Positions 38,860 through 51,749 of a DNA stretch of 64,000 bases are shown one piece after another. Both the position numbers and the translations under genes were made by a program. Source of the stretch: Primula veris (lineage: Eukaryota > Streptophyta > Magnoliopsida > Ericales > Primulaceae); the NCBI GenBank assembly GCA_963682055.1, contig OY821745.1, forward strand, positions 31,059,342 through 31,123,341, written 5' to 3'. Position 1 is the first letter of the stretch; the number at the start of each line of letters is the position of its first letter. The notes under the pieces are model-generated. The model saw only the letters and a program-made list of their open reading frames with translations. It searched no databases and was not told the DNA's origin.

Positions 38860-39125
38860 TAGTTATTCAAATATTAGTGATACTGACCTAAAACCCTAAT
38901 TAAAATTACATTCAACTGACCTAAAACCCTAATAAAACAGTACTCCGTAATTTAATTAAAAATTAGTAATTTATTTAAATATTAGTAATGCTGGCCTAAT
39001 TAAATATACTTTAATTAAAATTTTGAAATTTTAATTAAATATTAGTAATACTGGCGTAATTAAATAGTAATTTAAATAAATATTAGTACTACTGACCTAA
39101 AACTCTAATTAAATAGTAATTTAAA
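38860..39125 (+). repeat. Imperfect AT-rich tandem repeat
   Basis: About five loose copies of a unit resembling TTAAATATTAGTAATACTGGC followed by CTAATTAAAT, spaced 50-70 bp. Confidence 0.65.
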
Positions 39126-40169
39126 TTTGTTGTCTAAGAATAAGAAATGATTTTAGGATGCTTGATTTATTGTTACAAAAAATAAATATTAGTTTTCTTC
39201 TTAGCATGCTACTAATAGATTCTTGTTTCTTTTTACCTGATCTCTTTTTTTCTTTGTTGAGAATATAATGCACAAATAATTCATTAGTGATTGTTATCTA
39301 ATATTTAGAGAATAAACTATGAGATTTAAGGTATGCTTAATTAATATAGAACATTGTTTTTTTTCCCCACAAATAAATTGCATGTATTTCATTGTTGACT
39401 GTTTTTTTCTTTAAGAATAAGAGCAGAGATTAGGACAAACCAGAATGCAATTTTTTCCCTTCTAAAAAAGGGTTTTCTCAAAAAAAAAATATAATTTTCT
39501 TTTACCCCAGTTTTCTCCTTCTTGTTTTTATTTTATTAGTATAAATTACACGAAAAACTGCACCAAAAAGTGATTACATATACTTATAGTAGACTCCAGA
39601 AACTTCCATTTTTTTTTTGGAAAATTAATGTTTAGTAAATAATTTCGTTCTTAATTCTTAGAAACCTCAAATTTTCTATTTTTCGTTTAATAATTAGCAC
39701 ATATCAATGTAGATTGTGGCATCACCAAGCAGTAAAATTAAGCACAAAGAGCAAAACCGAGGCTGCATAAAAGAGATATTTACCATTGGGTTTTTGTTAA
39801 TTAAGTCTCAACTTTGTACTAAATGATTATTTTTTATTTCTTTTCCGTGGCATAAATGTTTCAAAGAATTCACCAGTGATGGTAAAATTAGATTAAAAAA
39901 ATTAGCAGAATTAAGAGTTCTTCCATTTTCTATTAGGGCATGGTAAAATTGTATTTTTATTGTGGAACCTTATTCCTTCCTTCTATTATTTCTCTTTCAT
40001 TTTGTTAGTATAAATTGCTTTAAGAATTTATTACTCACGGTCATTAAAGAAATAGAGATTAAAATTAGGGGAATTGGCGTAATACAAATTCCATTTTCAC
40101 TTCATTTCGTGTAGTAAAATATTCTTGAATTAAAATATTTTTGAATTATTATTTTTGTCGTAGCAGTTC
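39126..40169. other. Intergenic DNA
   Basis: No gene. A segment near 39905-39950 (GTTCTTCCATTTTCTATTAG then GGCATGGT) recurs near 42555-42580, on the far side of the retroelement-like DNA at 40170-42400. Confidence 0.4.
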
Positions 40170-40405
40170 TGTAACGACCCGGTCCTCCGACCAGACCGCC
40201 ACCATCTGCTTCCTATCACCAATACTGTCCGCTTTGGCCCAATTTCGTCCTCGCTTCTTGGGCCGCACGGCTTTAAAAGGCCTTGGTGATAAGAAGGAGG
40301 ATACTCCTACCTTATATACCATATAGGTACTACATATCTAGGCGATGTGGGATAGCTCACTTCTCTTTACCACGGTATTTTCCTACGAAAATCCTGGTTT
40401 TTACA
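40170..40405 (-). mobile_element. LTR of a TRIM-like retroelement
   Basis: On the plus strand it runs TGTAACGACCCGG ... GGTTTTTACA (236 bp), so an LTR with TG...CA ends. On the minus strand it is preceded by a purine tract (AAGGGGGGAAGAG), as a 3' LTR should be. It contains TCCCACATCG, common in plant LTRs. Confidence 0.6.
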
Positions 40406-40505
40406 CTCTTCCCCCCTTCAGGCACGACGTCCTCGTCGGGCACGCCGTCCTTTCGGGGTTGCCAGTGCCCACATCGGCTAGATAGCGGCTCTGATACCAA
40501 AAAAA
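40406..40505 (-). mobile_element. Miniature internal region with PPT and initiator-Met PBS
   Basis: Only 100 bp separate the polypurine tract (complement of 40406-40418) from TGGTATCAGAGC (complement of 40488-40499), which matches the primer-binding site complementary to initiator tRNA-Met. Such a short coding-free interior is typical of TRIM elements. Confidence 0.6.
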
Positions 40506-42400
40506 TGTAACATCCCAGAACCTAAGGGTGCTACACGGCCGACTAACACGTGGCTTGACACGTGCTAGACGAAGACCTATAACTTAAAGATAAATAAAAA
40601 ATTTAATTTAGACTCTAAACCAATAACTTCAAACATTCGTTCTTATTTCTGAATATCTCAAAAGCTAAAATCAAATTCAAATATCGATAGGAACTTATTT
40701 AAAAGAAAATCTTGTAATACTAAGAAACATGAATTGAAAATTATAATCTTGAAACTTTATTAGCAGCGGAAATAAAAGGGAATCCTATGAAGGTCTGGCT
40801 GATTCCCAACTAACTTAACTCTGACTCCTTAGAACGACTCCTTAGAACCTGTATACCTGAAAACATTTTAAAAGCGAGGGGTAAGCTAAAAGGCTTAGTG
40901 AGCGATAAACCTTGCAATACAATATAGGGTCGAAAATAGATTTTAATCCTTTAATCAATTTCCTTCGAAAAATCAATACTTTTAACTTTACAAAATTTCC
41001 AAAGCATAGTGTAATATAAAACGCTTCTTGAAAACTGAACCCTTCTCGAACTAATAAAAATATTAAACATTTAAAAGGTGTGATCAATACGATAATACAA
41101 ATTAGATATCTATTCTATGATTGGACTTCCCAATCCTAGGTGGATGCTAGAGATCTCTTTTATTCATTGAATTCACACTTTCCGAATATCTTTTCTATGA
41201 TTGGACTTCCCAATCCTACGTGGACTCTATAGGTCTCTTTAATTGTACCGATACTTCTCAAATATCTTTATATCATTCCTTTTTCTCAACTTAGATCTTA
41301 AATATAATATCATAATGATCACAAAAATAAAATAAATTTTCTTTCAAAATCTTATACGTTCATCAACGTATATAAACATTTCACTTTCTTTACGTTCATC
41401 AACGTACACAAATAACTTTGCTCTTTTGAACCTGCAACTTTGCAATGATGTATATACATATATAATTTTGATACCTTCAAAATATAATTTCAACATGCAA
41501 ATATTTGTTAAAAATGCAATGGGTTTAATAATAGCAAGTAAGAAAACCACTCACATGAATAACGGTCGAATAACCCAGAAAAACTATAACCCGGCTAACG
41601 AACTATATTCCAGTAATCTTGAAATACTTACAGAACTATATTCTTCACTGCCTTGACAAACTTCGTTCTTCCTACCACACACCTCTTATAGTATTTGTAC
41701 GTGACTCTCAATATTATATGCTAAGATGGGGTATAAATGTGGTATTAGTAAAATAAAATGATGATTCTTCCTCTCTGCTTATGCCTCAGATATGGTCACA
41801 TATATATGAATTGAGAAAAATATTTAAAAGGCTAAGGAACAACTCTTCCTAAAGGACATTTATGTATGCTATTACTGCAGGACATACCCCCTATACCAAA
41901 CGTAGCCTTTTAATGCAATGTAAAACTCTATAGTCAAATACTTATATAACGTAAGATTTAAATGGTAACATCTGAACTAAAATGGACTAATGAATGACAA
42001 TAACTCTAGACATATAATGCACATACCGTTTTACAATATTGGTATAAATTTCTAACCATTTGTATTCTATTTATAATTTAACGTAGAGTCAAGTATGATC
42101 ATCTAATTATTAGCCCATCAAAATTCCAAAACTTATATCTTTAAAACTAGTGCAATCAATATTGAATTTCTAGAACCCGACACATTCAATACTCGTAACC
42201 TATTTATTTAATTACATGATCATTTATTATTCTTTTTTTTTTCCCTGCACAAGGGTTCATTACATGCAACCAAGCTATTTTCCTTTTACATACATATTAA
42301 ATCATAACTATGACAAGGATTGCCAAACTAATTCTCTAATTTCTGATAACTAACAGTGAAATTAAGGATACTAATAAGAAGAATATTTAAATAAGAACAA
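40506..42400 (-). mobile_element. LTR-like retroelement-derived DNA, boundaries uncertain
   Basis: Starting at TGTAACATCCCAGAACC, directly next to the PBS, this should be the 5' LTR of the minus-strand element, yet it does not match the LTR at 40170-40405. It includes the AAAAGCGAGGGGTAAGCTAA and TTAGTGAGCG motifs that I associate with large plant LTRs. It also has a tandem repeat of TCTATGATTGGACTTCCCAA (about 41113 and 41197). No protein-coding capacity. The right end is a guess. Confidence 0.4.
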
Positions 42401-43498
42401 CAATAAGATATTTAAAAATACGGAATTTTACAAGTTCCTTTGATTTTCTTTGTTAGGATAATTTGCACAGTTCTTTTTTATGATTGTTAAGTAATAGAGA
42501 ATTTTTTTAAGGATAATTGCTGATGCGCTACCCCCAGAAAAGAAGTAATGATAGTTCTTCAATTTTCTACTAGGGCATGGTTAATATTCTTATGATGGGA
42601 ATGTCATTGTGGCATGGAATTGTAGACGTTTTATTTTATTCTCATAAACCAAACTTTTTCAAAGTTTGAATTATTTTCTATAATTTACAACAACACTACA
42701 GTATGTGTGTGGTGAAGATGGAAAACAACATATTTCTCGTAAGAAGAGCAAAAAGAAATAGAGTTCCTTTAATCTTAATAGTTAGATAACATGACTTATT
42801 CCATTGTCGTAGCTTAGAATGAAGGATCATATCATCATACTACTAATTATTATGTATTATAGCATTGTCATTTTTGGGAGAAACCAAGCTCTAGAAATTC
42901 TCTAGATAAGCAACTTTTTCCTACTTAATTAGGTCTTTGAAAGGAAATACATTTTGAGTGTTGCATAATTGTGTTGCATTAATCGAGATCTACAACTTTA
43001 ATAATCTCAGGTTTCCAATTGCATGATTGTCGTTGCATTAGTTTCATAAATATTAAGTTTTATGGCCATTCGCGATCTTTATACTGTTTCTTTTCAAGCT
43101 GAGACAACTTATGAGTTACGATGACTGATTATCCTAGAGCTCCCATTATTTTGGTTCTCTAATTTTTCACATTTGCTTGAGTGGTTGCTAAACAGGATTG
43201 AATCTGCAAGTTCTGATTGTTTCTGCTTACTTTAGTTTTTTTTATAAAGTTGTTTTATGCCTTTTTTGGCTAAAGTCGGGGATACGTTACTCAATAGTTT
43301 ATGTTGGCTACTGGAGTAAACAAAAAATTGGTGATCATTATATATCCTCTTTTAAAATTTTAAATTAATTACTAGATCTGTTGTAATTTTTAAATTTAGG
43401 ATTAATTGACGTAATATTGTACCTTCCGATGTTTAATGATTCTATATCATTCTTTTCCTCTTCGTCTGTAGGTTGATTTTTGATTTCCCATCGGACTG
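42401..43498. other. Intergenic region upstream of the ataxin-10-like gene
   Basis: AT-rich DNA. It should contain the promoter and leader of the gene at 43499, but no specific element is called. Confidence 0.4.
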
Positions 43499-45233
43499 AT
43501 GAAGCAAGGTTTACTATCAGAATGCACACTACTAGAAGATATGTTTCAACCCTTGTTGATCATTTCAAAAACATCTATCCCAAAAAAAGCTTTGGAAAGT
43601 CTAATTGAAATGTGTAAATCTGCAGATGGTCGATATATTCTTGCTCAAAAAAAAGTCCTCTCTTCTCTAGAAATCTGTCGAAATCTTTCTTACGCTTCTT
43701 CGAGCCACCTTTTGTTAACTCTAAAACTCATAAGGAACCTCTGTGCTGGAGAACAAATTAACCAGAAGTTGTTTCTCTCGCACGATGGGGTGGGGGTAGT
43801 TTTGTCCACATTAGATGCTATGGGTATTTCTCTCTCCAAATCTGTGGTTATTGAAATGGCAATACAAGTTATCACAAATGTATCATTAGCGGGATAAATT
43901 CAACAGGCTGATATTTGGTCCCCTTTTTTCCCGACTAAATTTTTAGAGCTCGCTAGGGTGAGGAGTAGGGAGACTTGTGAACCTTTATGCATGGTTATAT
44001 ATACATGCTGTGATGAAAATGGACTTTTTGGTCAGCTTGTTGGCGATAGAGGTCTTCATCTCATAGAAGAAATCATAAATAGGTAAGTTACGGGTTTGTT
44101 TGGTTTGATTTTTTAGATCTGTTCTTTTTAGTTTTAAGGGCTTTGCCGAGGAAAACCATTTCTCCTAAGGGCTCGAGGCTCTTGTGTTCATTATTTACAA
44201 ACTGACAAGCCCACATTTTGGAAAGTTTAATCGAAATAATATTTATCTGCAATGCTGCAGTAACTACTAATTTCCGGAAGGAAAACAGAATAGTTTTGAT
44301 GTTTGTGTTAGTTCATCCTCAGTTTTGTTATCAAGTTTTAATTAATTGTATTATTTACAAACTAAAGTGATTATTTTTCTCCTATATTTTGCAGTTGGTG
44401 TTGAAGATTGGTTCAAATTGCTAATATCAAAGATCTCCTTCAAAGAGAATCACTTTCCCAAGTTGTTCTCGAGATTTTTTTCTAGCGATGCTGCCGAAAA
44501 TGATCAAGATGATAACTCTATTGGTGCAACTTTTTGCAAAGAACAAGCCTTTCTATTGAGTACCCTATCTAATGTCAAGTTGTATGAAATATCCATTCCC
44601 ATCAATTTTCCTTCGGCTATTCTGGAGATATTGAAACAAGCTGTTGAGAATATTAATTTATCGCCAAAGGAGGAGAGATCAAGTGTACCAAGTGCTAATG
44701 TGATTGCTTACTCACTTATCATGTTGAGAGATATTTGTGCCAATTAAAATGAATCTATGAACGATGTTATCATTTCATTACTCTCTTCGGGACTTATTGA
44801 ACTGCTGGTATCTTTGCTTAAAGACCTCGAGCCACCGGATATGGTAAAAGAAGCAATGAAACAAAGTGAAGATATAGCAGAAACAAGTTCCAAAGCATTA
44901 GAGCCCGCTCTTTATAAAGGGTTTCACAGGGACATTGTTTCTGTCATTGCCAATTGCGCGTTTAAGAGGAAGTGTGTACAAGATGAGGTGAGGGAAAGAA
45001 ACGGGATACATTTGTTATTGCAGCATTGTGTTACAGATGAAGATAATCCCTTTCTAAAAGAGTGGGGTGTATTTGCAATGAGGAACTTGTTGGAGGGTAA
45101 TATGGAGAATCAACAGTGTGTGGCTGAGCTGAAGCTTCAAGGGTGTGTTGAATTCCCCGAGATTAGTAATCTTGGAATGAAAGTGGAAATTGATCCGATA
45201 TCGCGAAGGCCAAGGCTTGTGAATATACCTTGA
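43499..45233 (+). pseudogene. Ataxin-10/MEE50-like armadillo-repeat gene with in-frame stops
   Basis: Two blocks of clear homology to plant ataxin-10-domain proteins (Arabidopsis MEE50 type, needed for embryo development). Exon 1 runs from ATG 43499 to about 44082 and has an in-frame TAA at 43895-43897, after which the same frame continues for about 60 family-like codons (ELARVRSRETCEPLCMVIYT). Exon 2 starts near 44395 (VGVEDWFKLLISK), has an in-frame TAA at 44745-44747 and again continues. It ends in the conserved ataxin-10 domain (DEDNPFLKEWGVFAMRNLLE ... SRRPRLVNIP) with a stop at 45231-45233. The obvious splice AG|GTAAGT ... TTGCAG|TTGG shifts the frame by one. Two nonsense codons plus a frame problem in otherwise well-kept sequence suggest a recent pseudogene. 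Assembly errors are the alternative. Confidence 0.8.
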
Positions 45234-45907
45234 ATATTTGGCCAGTTAGAAAGTAGGGTCTATCTTTAAGGAGAATGAGATGATATTTGCCTGTTCATAT
45301 TGGTTTCTGGGGTACTTATTCGCTTAGGTTGACAGTCGATTCCTTTTGGTGCGAAGTAATAGGATTCAGTGGAAACTTGTATTTTTTACTTTTGAGCTGC
45401 ATAAGAAATTGAGCTTTATGTACATAGACTTGCTGTAATGCGAAATACTATTTAGTTATAGCTTTTGCTATAATGTTACTCAGCAATTGTTGAAGCAAAA
45501 GCTAATTTCAGTACTACGTTTCCTAGTTTTGTGTGGTGAATGTTATGTGCTTTTGCCTTTTGAAGGGGTTGTTTATGCTTTTCCTACTGCCTAGACTGTA
45601 AAAAATCTGCAAATTAGCGTGGTCTTACTTCGCTTGTATGTGTATGTACACGAAAAAAAAAGGCTCGACTCATTTGTTGCTGATTTGAACAATCCTTATG
45701 ACCCATTGGAGATATAAAAATATGTTTTTTTCTAATTCCCCATGCACTGTCACTTTACGTTCGTTTATGATTCCTTGATGTTGAAATTTGTACTCCCAAC
45801 TCAGATTTGAGGTCTTGTAGGAAAAAAAGAAATAAATAAGGATGTTTACGTCTATACAAACTCAACCCTTTTCGGCACATGTTTGTAGTTCGCAAAAGAC
45901 TGTAAAG

Positions 45908-45942
<35 letters not shown>

Positions 45943-47351
45943 GTTTTCTTAAGCGCAACTATTATTAGATATTTCTTTAATACAATAGTCACTAGATCCC
46001 TGCACACACAAACACTCCAGTTAAATTCAATTGAAAGATATCAAAATGAACCACAATCGTCTTTTGACATGTGAAAATTACTATTTGGATCAAGTACAAA
46101 GCCCCTGTGTCGAGCATGTAGATTTCGTTGTAAGGAACTTTCATTGGAATGTCAAAGCTGCGATTTTATGCTCCTTGTTACTTGTGTTTTATTGTCTTAC
46201 ACAGGTAAAGCATACAAACTCGCAGACAGGATTTAATTTTACGTATACATATACAAAGATTCGATGGGTTTATTTTTGTCGAGATTGTTTCTTCTCATGT
46301 GGATTATGTTGTCCCTAAGTTGTTTTTATCCCTTCTGAATATCGCGGATGAAGTATTTAAAAAGTGCTTGTTTATTGGGTTTGTTGCAGCTTTACAAGAT
46401 TACACAATGGTTCTCAGTTTTTTTGTTTTGAGAGTTTAATAAATCTTTAATAAAACTATGAATAACTGCATTCCATTTCACACGTTATTTTTTTTTATGT
46501 TTCTTCCTGTGATGTTCTTTAAAAATTAAACGCGAGTTTTGGATTATGTCTATGTCACTTGGTAAATTTCATATCGGGAGAGATAAAGTGTTTTTTGAGC
46601 TGTGGGACCCGCATCATGTCAGCAACGGGATCTCCTCTTCGATGAGGCACCGGGTTGCATTGTCTAACCTTACATAAAAGACTAATAAACACTGCCCGAA
46701 AAATTGGATATGGTTAAGTTAATGTGGCGACACGTTTGTGCCAGCCAGACCAATGAGCCCCTCACGTTATTGCGTTACCAAAAACGACGAGTTAAACAGA
46801 AAACTGCCAAAAAGTTTTGGAATTTGCTACTCGTTAACCGTCCAAGGTCTTGGATTGCTCTCGATTATTTTGCAACCACAGATTCCTTTTTTACGTCATG
46901 ATGATTTAGCAATCTATATTCATTGCATTTTAATTTATATCAACTTTATGCCTAACATAAAACCCGAAAATAATCTAGTACTGCTATAGTATATACACCT
47001 AGACACAGATTTAATGAAATAAATGCACTCGAGCAATATTGCTCTATGATGGGACAATGAGATAAAATCAGACAATAAAAATTTAGTCAAGGACATTACA
47101 AAGTAGTATGAAGATAATTAAGACCGCTGATTTAAAATGTTGCAAGGGAATACAAAAGAGTATCCGCATCTATGTCCATCATTTTATCAAACATAACGTA
47201 TTTTACTGTTTATATTACTACAAAATTTCAACTTTATTATTAATTTTCTTATAATAACTCTACATTTTTTTTATTTGTTTATTATATTTTAATAAGCATA
47301 ACAATATTACAACAACAAAAATATGGATCTCATGATAGTTTATTACTATTA
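45234..47351. other. Intergenic DNA with a (GT)n microsatellite
   Basis: A run of about 14 TG dinucleotides lies at 45911-45939. The open frames at 46031-46318 and 46704-46989 resemble no family. A GC-richer patch at about 46595-46660 is unexplained. Confidence 0.45.
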
Positions 47352-47353
47352 TA

Positions 47354-47588
47354 CCATCTCCGTCCCTAAACAAATATCTCCTACGAAAATACATGCAACT
47401 TTGACCATCAAAATTTTCATATCAAAATTACTGAAATGAAAAAATTGAAAATTTCATCATATAGTTCCAACCATAAACTACGTGATTAACTTTTGAAATA
47501 ATTTTTTCCGGCAATCTAAGTATGAAAAAATTATCGGTCAAAATTGTACGTATTTTCGTAGGAAACATTTTTTTAGGGACGAAAGTAG
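47354..47588. mobile_element. Stowaway MITE
   Basis: The ends are CCATCTCCGTCCCTAAACAA and, inverted, CTACTTTCGTCCCTAAAAAA, with TA on each side (47352-47353, 47589-47590). TA duplication plus the CTCCGTCCC core is diagnostic of Stowaway (Tc1/mariner). No coding capacity. Confidence 0.85.
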
Positions 47589-47590
47589 TA

Positions 47591-48336
47591 TTAATGTAGT
47601 AAATCATAAAGTTCCTGATACGTGTCACTTTTTATACTATAATCGTTAAATTTTAAAAAAAAACATATGTGAATGCTCAAATTAGACTCTAGTTAAATGT
47701 CTATTTCTGTATTTCATAATTAAACGAATCTTCTCCTAGATACTGGTTTGGTTGTTCTAGGAATATATGTGGCGGACATCAAGATTTCATGGTCTCCAAT
47801 TATATTTTTGGCTCAAGAGTCGAGTCAAGTCTATTTGTACTTTGTTGACATTCAAATAAATCACCCAAAAAACAAATAGAAAAATAAAAACACATTTTCA
47901 AATGTATTCAGTCTTCACTTGTCGTTTACTAGTTTATTTACTGCAATAGGTTGACAAGATGATCTTTGATGTTAAGTCTAATGTTAATCGAAACTCTTTT
48001 CAGGTTGGTTTGGTTCGAGTTTTTATATAAATATGTGCTACAATAGAAAGATAGAAAATAAAAAATGTGACATTATTTCTGCGGCAGCGCCGAATCAAAT
48101 TCAGTCTCACAATAAATTTTCATTACAAAAGATAAATGTAATGTTATAAAAAATCAACAAAATACAAAATAAAAAAGTCAACAAAATACAAAATACGTGC
48201 TAACACTGTTTTATATAAATATGTGCTACAATAATAATAAGGAAGTTTTAAAACCTAAGTTATTTGTATTTGTGTGGGATTATTTATATTAAAATATTAA
48301 CCTACCTGAGAAAATGTACAAGAGTACAATTTACAG
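47591..48336. other. Host DNA on the left of the retrotransposon
   Basis: Parts of this (about 48080-48336) are repeated at about 62115-62340, on the other side of the element. The retrotransposon therefore landed in one copy of a local tandem duplication. Confidence 0.6.
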
Positions 48337-48904
48337 TGATAGAACATAAAAATTAGACCCGAATGTTTTATTCGGGTAATGATCAACCCACTTTATAAAT
48401 GGGTATCCAACGCTTAAATGGGTCAACTCATACTCTTTATGGGAATAGAAGTGTTACTACCAAAAGCCCAAGCCCAATCGAATGGGGACCCATGTCTGAA
48501 AAGTCACTGGGATGAAGACATTTGTCAATATCCCAGAAGGCACAGTTGCCTATAAATAGCCAACTACCCCTCCTAGAAAAGGACCAGAAAATCTATCCAA
48601 AAAATATAGAGAGAAGTTAAGAAAAGAGAGAAACTAACCAAAGCATATCACTTCGAGAAATAAACCGAGAAAAGACAGCCGAGCACCGAATAAAAGAGGA
48701 GAAAGATCAAGACGAGAGATTAAATAGTTATATCGAGCATAATTGTAAAGCCGAAATACTAATCCGAGCAAATGTAATAGTCCGAACAAGGACAATAATC
48801 CGAGCAATAATAAAGATCAGGAAGTATCATTTATTCACGGTTGATTTATCATTATATCATTGTTGAAAAGCCTAACGCGACCGACCAAAGTTATGGCTTT
48901 ATCA
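48337..48904 (+). repeat. 5' LTR
   Basis: It starts TGATAGAACAT and ends GGCTTTATCA. A TATA box (TATAAATAG) is at 48551-48559. It is identical to the 3' LTR except at five sites. Confidence 0.97.
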
Positions 48905-48906
48905 AA

Positions 48907-48924
48907 TGGCGCCGTTTCCGGGAA
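48907..48924 (+). promoter_or_regulatory. Primer-binding site
   Basis: TGGCGCCGTTTCCGGGAA lies two bases after the LTR. It resembles the tRNA-Asp-type site common in Tat and Athila elements, with a small difference from the usual TGGCGCCGTTGCCGGGGA. Confidence 0.8.
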
Positions 48925-48983
48925 TCATCTAGTTCCCAACTAGTTTAGAATTCGAATACCAATACTCTGCCAGACGAGCGACA

Positions 48984-51095
48984 ATGGTTACCAATGTAGA
49001 GGAAACCCATCCCGAGATAGTAGAAACCAATAACCAAAACACGCAAATTAGCCAACAAGACCTCGACGATCTACTCGCTATCCGCGACAGATATGAAGCT
49101 ATCCAATCCGGAAACCAACCAACAACCTCCTACGTCAACCAAGAACAACCGGTCGAACCACCCCGACATTTCATCGAAGGGATTGTCGACGAACACCTTT
49201 CGTCCTCGGAGGACGAACAAGACGTGCCCGTATTAAGGCGTGCACGAAGACGCTTAACCGGGTCCCAAGCAGGGCCGAGCTCAAGAGTCCCTTTGCCTAC
49301 GGCCTCGGTCAACTCCGGTGCTCGTTTACAAACGGACGAGGCTCATCAGTTTGGTATGCCCGAGGATCATGTACTCGGACAGTCACCCCGACTGCCGACT
49401 AATTCTCCGAGGATGATTACACCACCCACGGTGGAGGTACAACATGTCGTTCCATTAGCCGATGAAAGGAACTACACCTAGCTACAAGCTCAGCTGGCGG
49501 CATGCATGACGGCCATGACAGCGGCCGGCATCGTATTGCCAGTTATCCAACCCAACAAAGACCCATGCCATGAAGTGGAAGATTCTGCCTACAGGGCCGC
49601 CCTGGAGGCAGCGGGTCGGCGACCCGATACAAGAGTCCCCCACCAAGGGGGCAATGTCCCAATAACTATCGCCCATCCGAACACTCATATGGAACGTGTC
49701 CACACAAACACGAAGGACGATAGATATCCCGAATACAGGATCGGGGAGGGATATGGCCCACCACCACATCAGGGAGGATACCCTCCCCCTTACCAAGTCA
49801 CGGATGACGCGTTCCAACAGGCTTGGAACGTATGCCAAGAAACCCCGTGTGCTGAACAGATCACGCGGTACCGCAATCCTATGGGATTCGTCATCCCCGA
49901 ATTCAGGCTCTATGACGGGAAGAGTTGCCCTATCGACCATCTGAGGCACTACAAGACGAAGATGGAACTGTGGAGTGATGACCATGCACTGATGTGCAAA
50001 TTTTTCAAAAACAGCTTGGGTCAAGAGGCTTCGTCATGGTATCATAACTTACCACGGGGCTCCATTAGAAACTGGGCAGAATTGCTAAGAGCATACTCCA
50101 CCCGATACGCTGCTCATCGGAAAAAGAAGGTTAGTATCGAAACCCTTCTTAAAATGACGATGATGCCAAATGAAAGGCTCAACGATTACTGCATACGTTT
50201 TATCGACGTAGCAAACCAGATTCCACGATATGCCAATAATATAGCCATCCAAAACTTTATCAATTCCATCCCTAATGGCTATTGGGCGAGAAGGAAGTTC
50301 ATAGGAAAAAACTTCCCGACCACTGATTCCCTGCTAGCCTATTGTACCCACCTCACCGATAAAAACGACGAACTGCGTTTCCTCAACCGAACTCTACCGA
50401 GAAGAGAGTCGGTCCGCGAGGCACAGGTGGGTCGCAAAAGAGTTAGAAATAACCAGGGAGAAGCATTCCAACCGACCAGAAAGGGCAAAGAGCCCGAGGT
50501 CCATAGCAGGGTAGAGCGACCACGAGCACTAGAGCCCAAACCGCTCCAGATCGCATACCCAACACCGACCAACGAACATAAACCGCTCCAGCTCGCCTAC
50601 CCGATGCCACCCAAGCCATTTCAACAGGTTCGGCCCCAAGAGAGGGAACACCGAAACACTTTCGGACCGGTCGAGCTGCGATACACTTTCAACCTGTCTG
50701 CTGAAGATATCCTCAAGGATATATGCAGGGAAAGTTGGTATTCCCGACCACAACCGATCATCTCTCCCCCCAATCAGAGAGATTCCAAGCTCTTCTGCGC
50801 ATATCACGAGGATCACGGCCATCTCACTGAGCATTGCCGTAACCTGCGATGGAGAATGAACCAGTGGGGCGATGCAGGATACCTAGCCAAGTTCATCAAA
50901 GGAGCTGGGAATAAAGGCAAGCAACTGGCCATCGAGGGATCTGACAACCGGCAAGGCAAAACGATCAACGTCGTTCATATGTCACGACCCAAGGGCCCAG
51001 GCGGGGAACGATCACGACAACGGCAGCTGGCCCACTTTGGCCAAGTAGCCAAGACATCACAGGCGTCGACCTCTAAACGACAATGCACACCATGA
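48984..51095 (+). pseudogene. gag: gag region, one frame with an internal stop
   Basis: Capsid and nucleocapsid part of the retrotransposon. The ATG at 48984 opens 165 codons of charged, low-complexity N-terminus that end at TAG 49479-49481. The same frame then continues through the retrotransposon gag domain (LRHYKTKMELW ... SLGQEASSWYHNLP ... YSTRYAAHRKK) and a CCHC-like knuckle (CAYHEDHGHLTEHC) to TGA 51093-51095. The frame does not change at the stop, so it is a nonsense codon and not a frameshift. CAG to TAG would explain it. A second start at 49506 could still make most of the gag domain. Confidence 0.85.
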
Positions 51096-51749
51096 CGACA
51101 TCCGCCCATATCTTTCTCGGATCTTGACGAAGAAGGGGTGATTTACCCCCACGGAGACGCCATTAACCTCCGTGTTCAAATCGGCCTAGACACAGTCAGC
51201 AGGGTACTTGTCGACCAAGGAGCCTCTTGTGATATCATGTACAAGGAGCTCTTCGACAAGATGGAACTCAAGCTGCAAGATCTACAGCCTACCGATGTCA
51301 CACTGATCGGATTCATCTCCGAAACGACCAAACCGTTGGGTAAGATCGTCCTCAGTGTCACAACAGGGTCCATGTCGGTTCCCGTGGAGTTCTTAGTGGT
51401 CGACGACCACTCCGGGCACAACGCAATATTGGGCCGACCTTGGTTACATGCCATGAAGGCCATACCCTCGACCTATCACCAAAAGGTCAAATACCCAAAT
51501 GATAGGGGGGCGATCGAGACAGCCAGAGGATGTCAAGAAGATTCAAGACGCTGCGAGGACATCACCGCGACTCTCCAACAACAACGAAGCACTGTGGAAC
51601 AACCCACCAGCACAAAGAAGCTGATCAGCCAAATATCCAAAGCCGAAAGGGTTGTCGAAGAACAAGTAGGAGAGACACTCAGGAAGGTGTATATTCCTGA
51701 TATGGACGAGGAGCATTACTTCCTCCTCGGCGACAACCTTCCAAAATAG
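51096..51749 (+). pseudogene. Aspartic protease region of pol
   Basis: In frame with gag across TGA 51093-51095. It carries the protease active-site pattern LVDQGASCDI (normally D-T/S-G) and the ILGRPWLHAMKA helix that ends retropepsin domains. It ends at TAG 51747-51749, again without frame change. CGA to TGA and CAG to TAG would account for the stops on either side. Confidence 0.85.
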
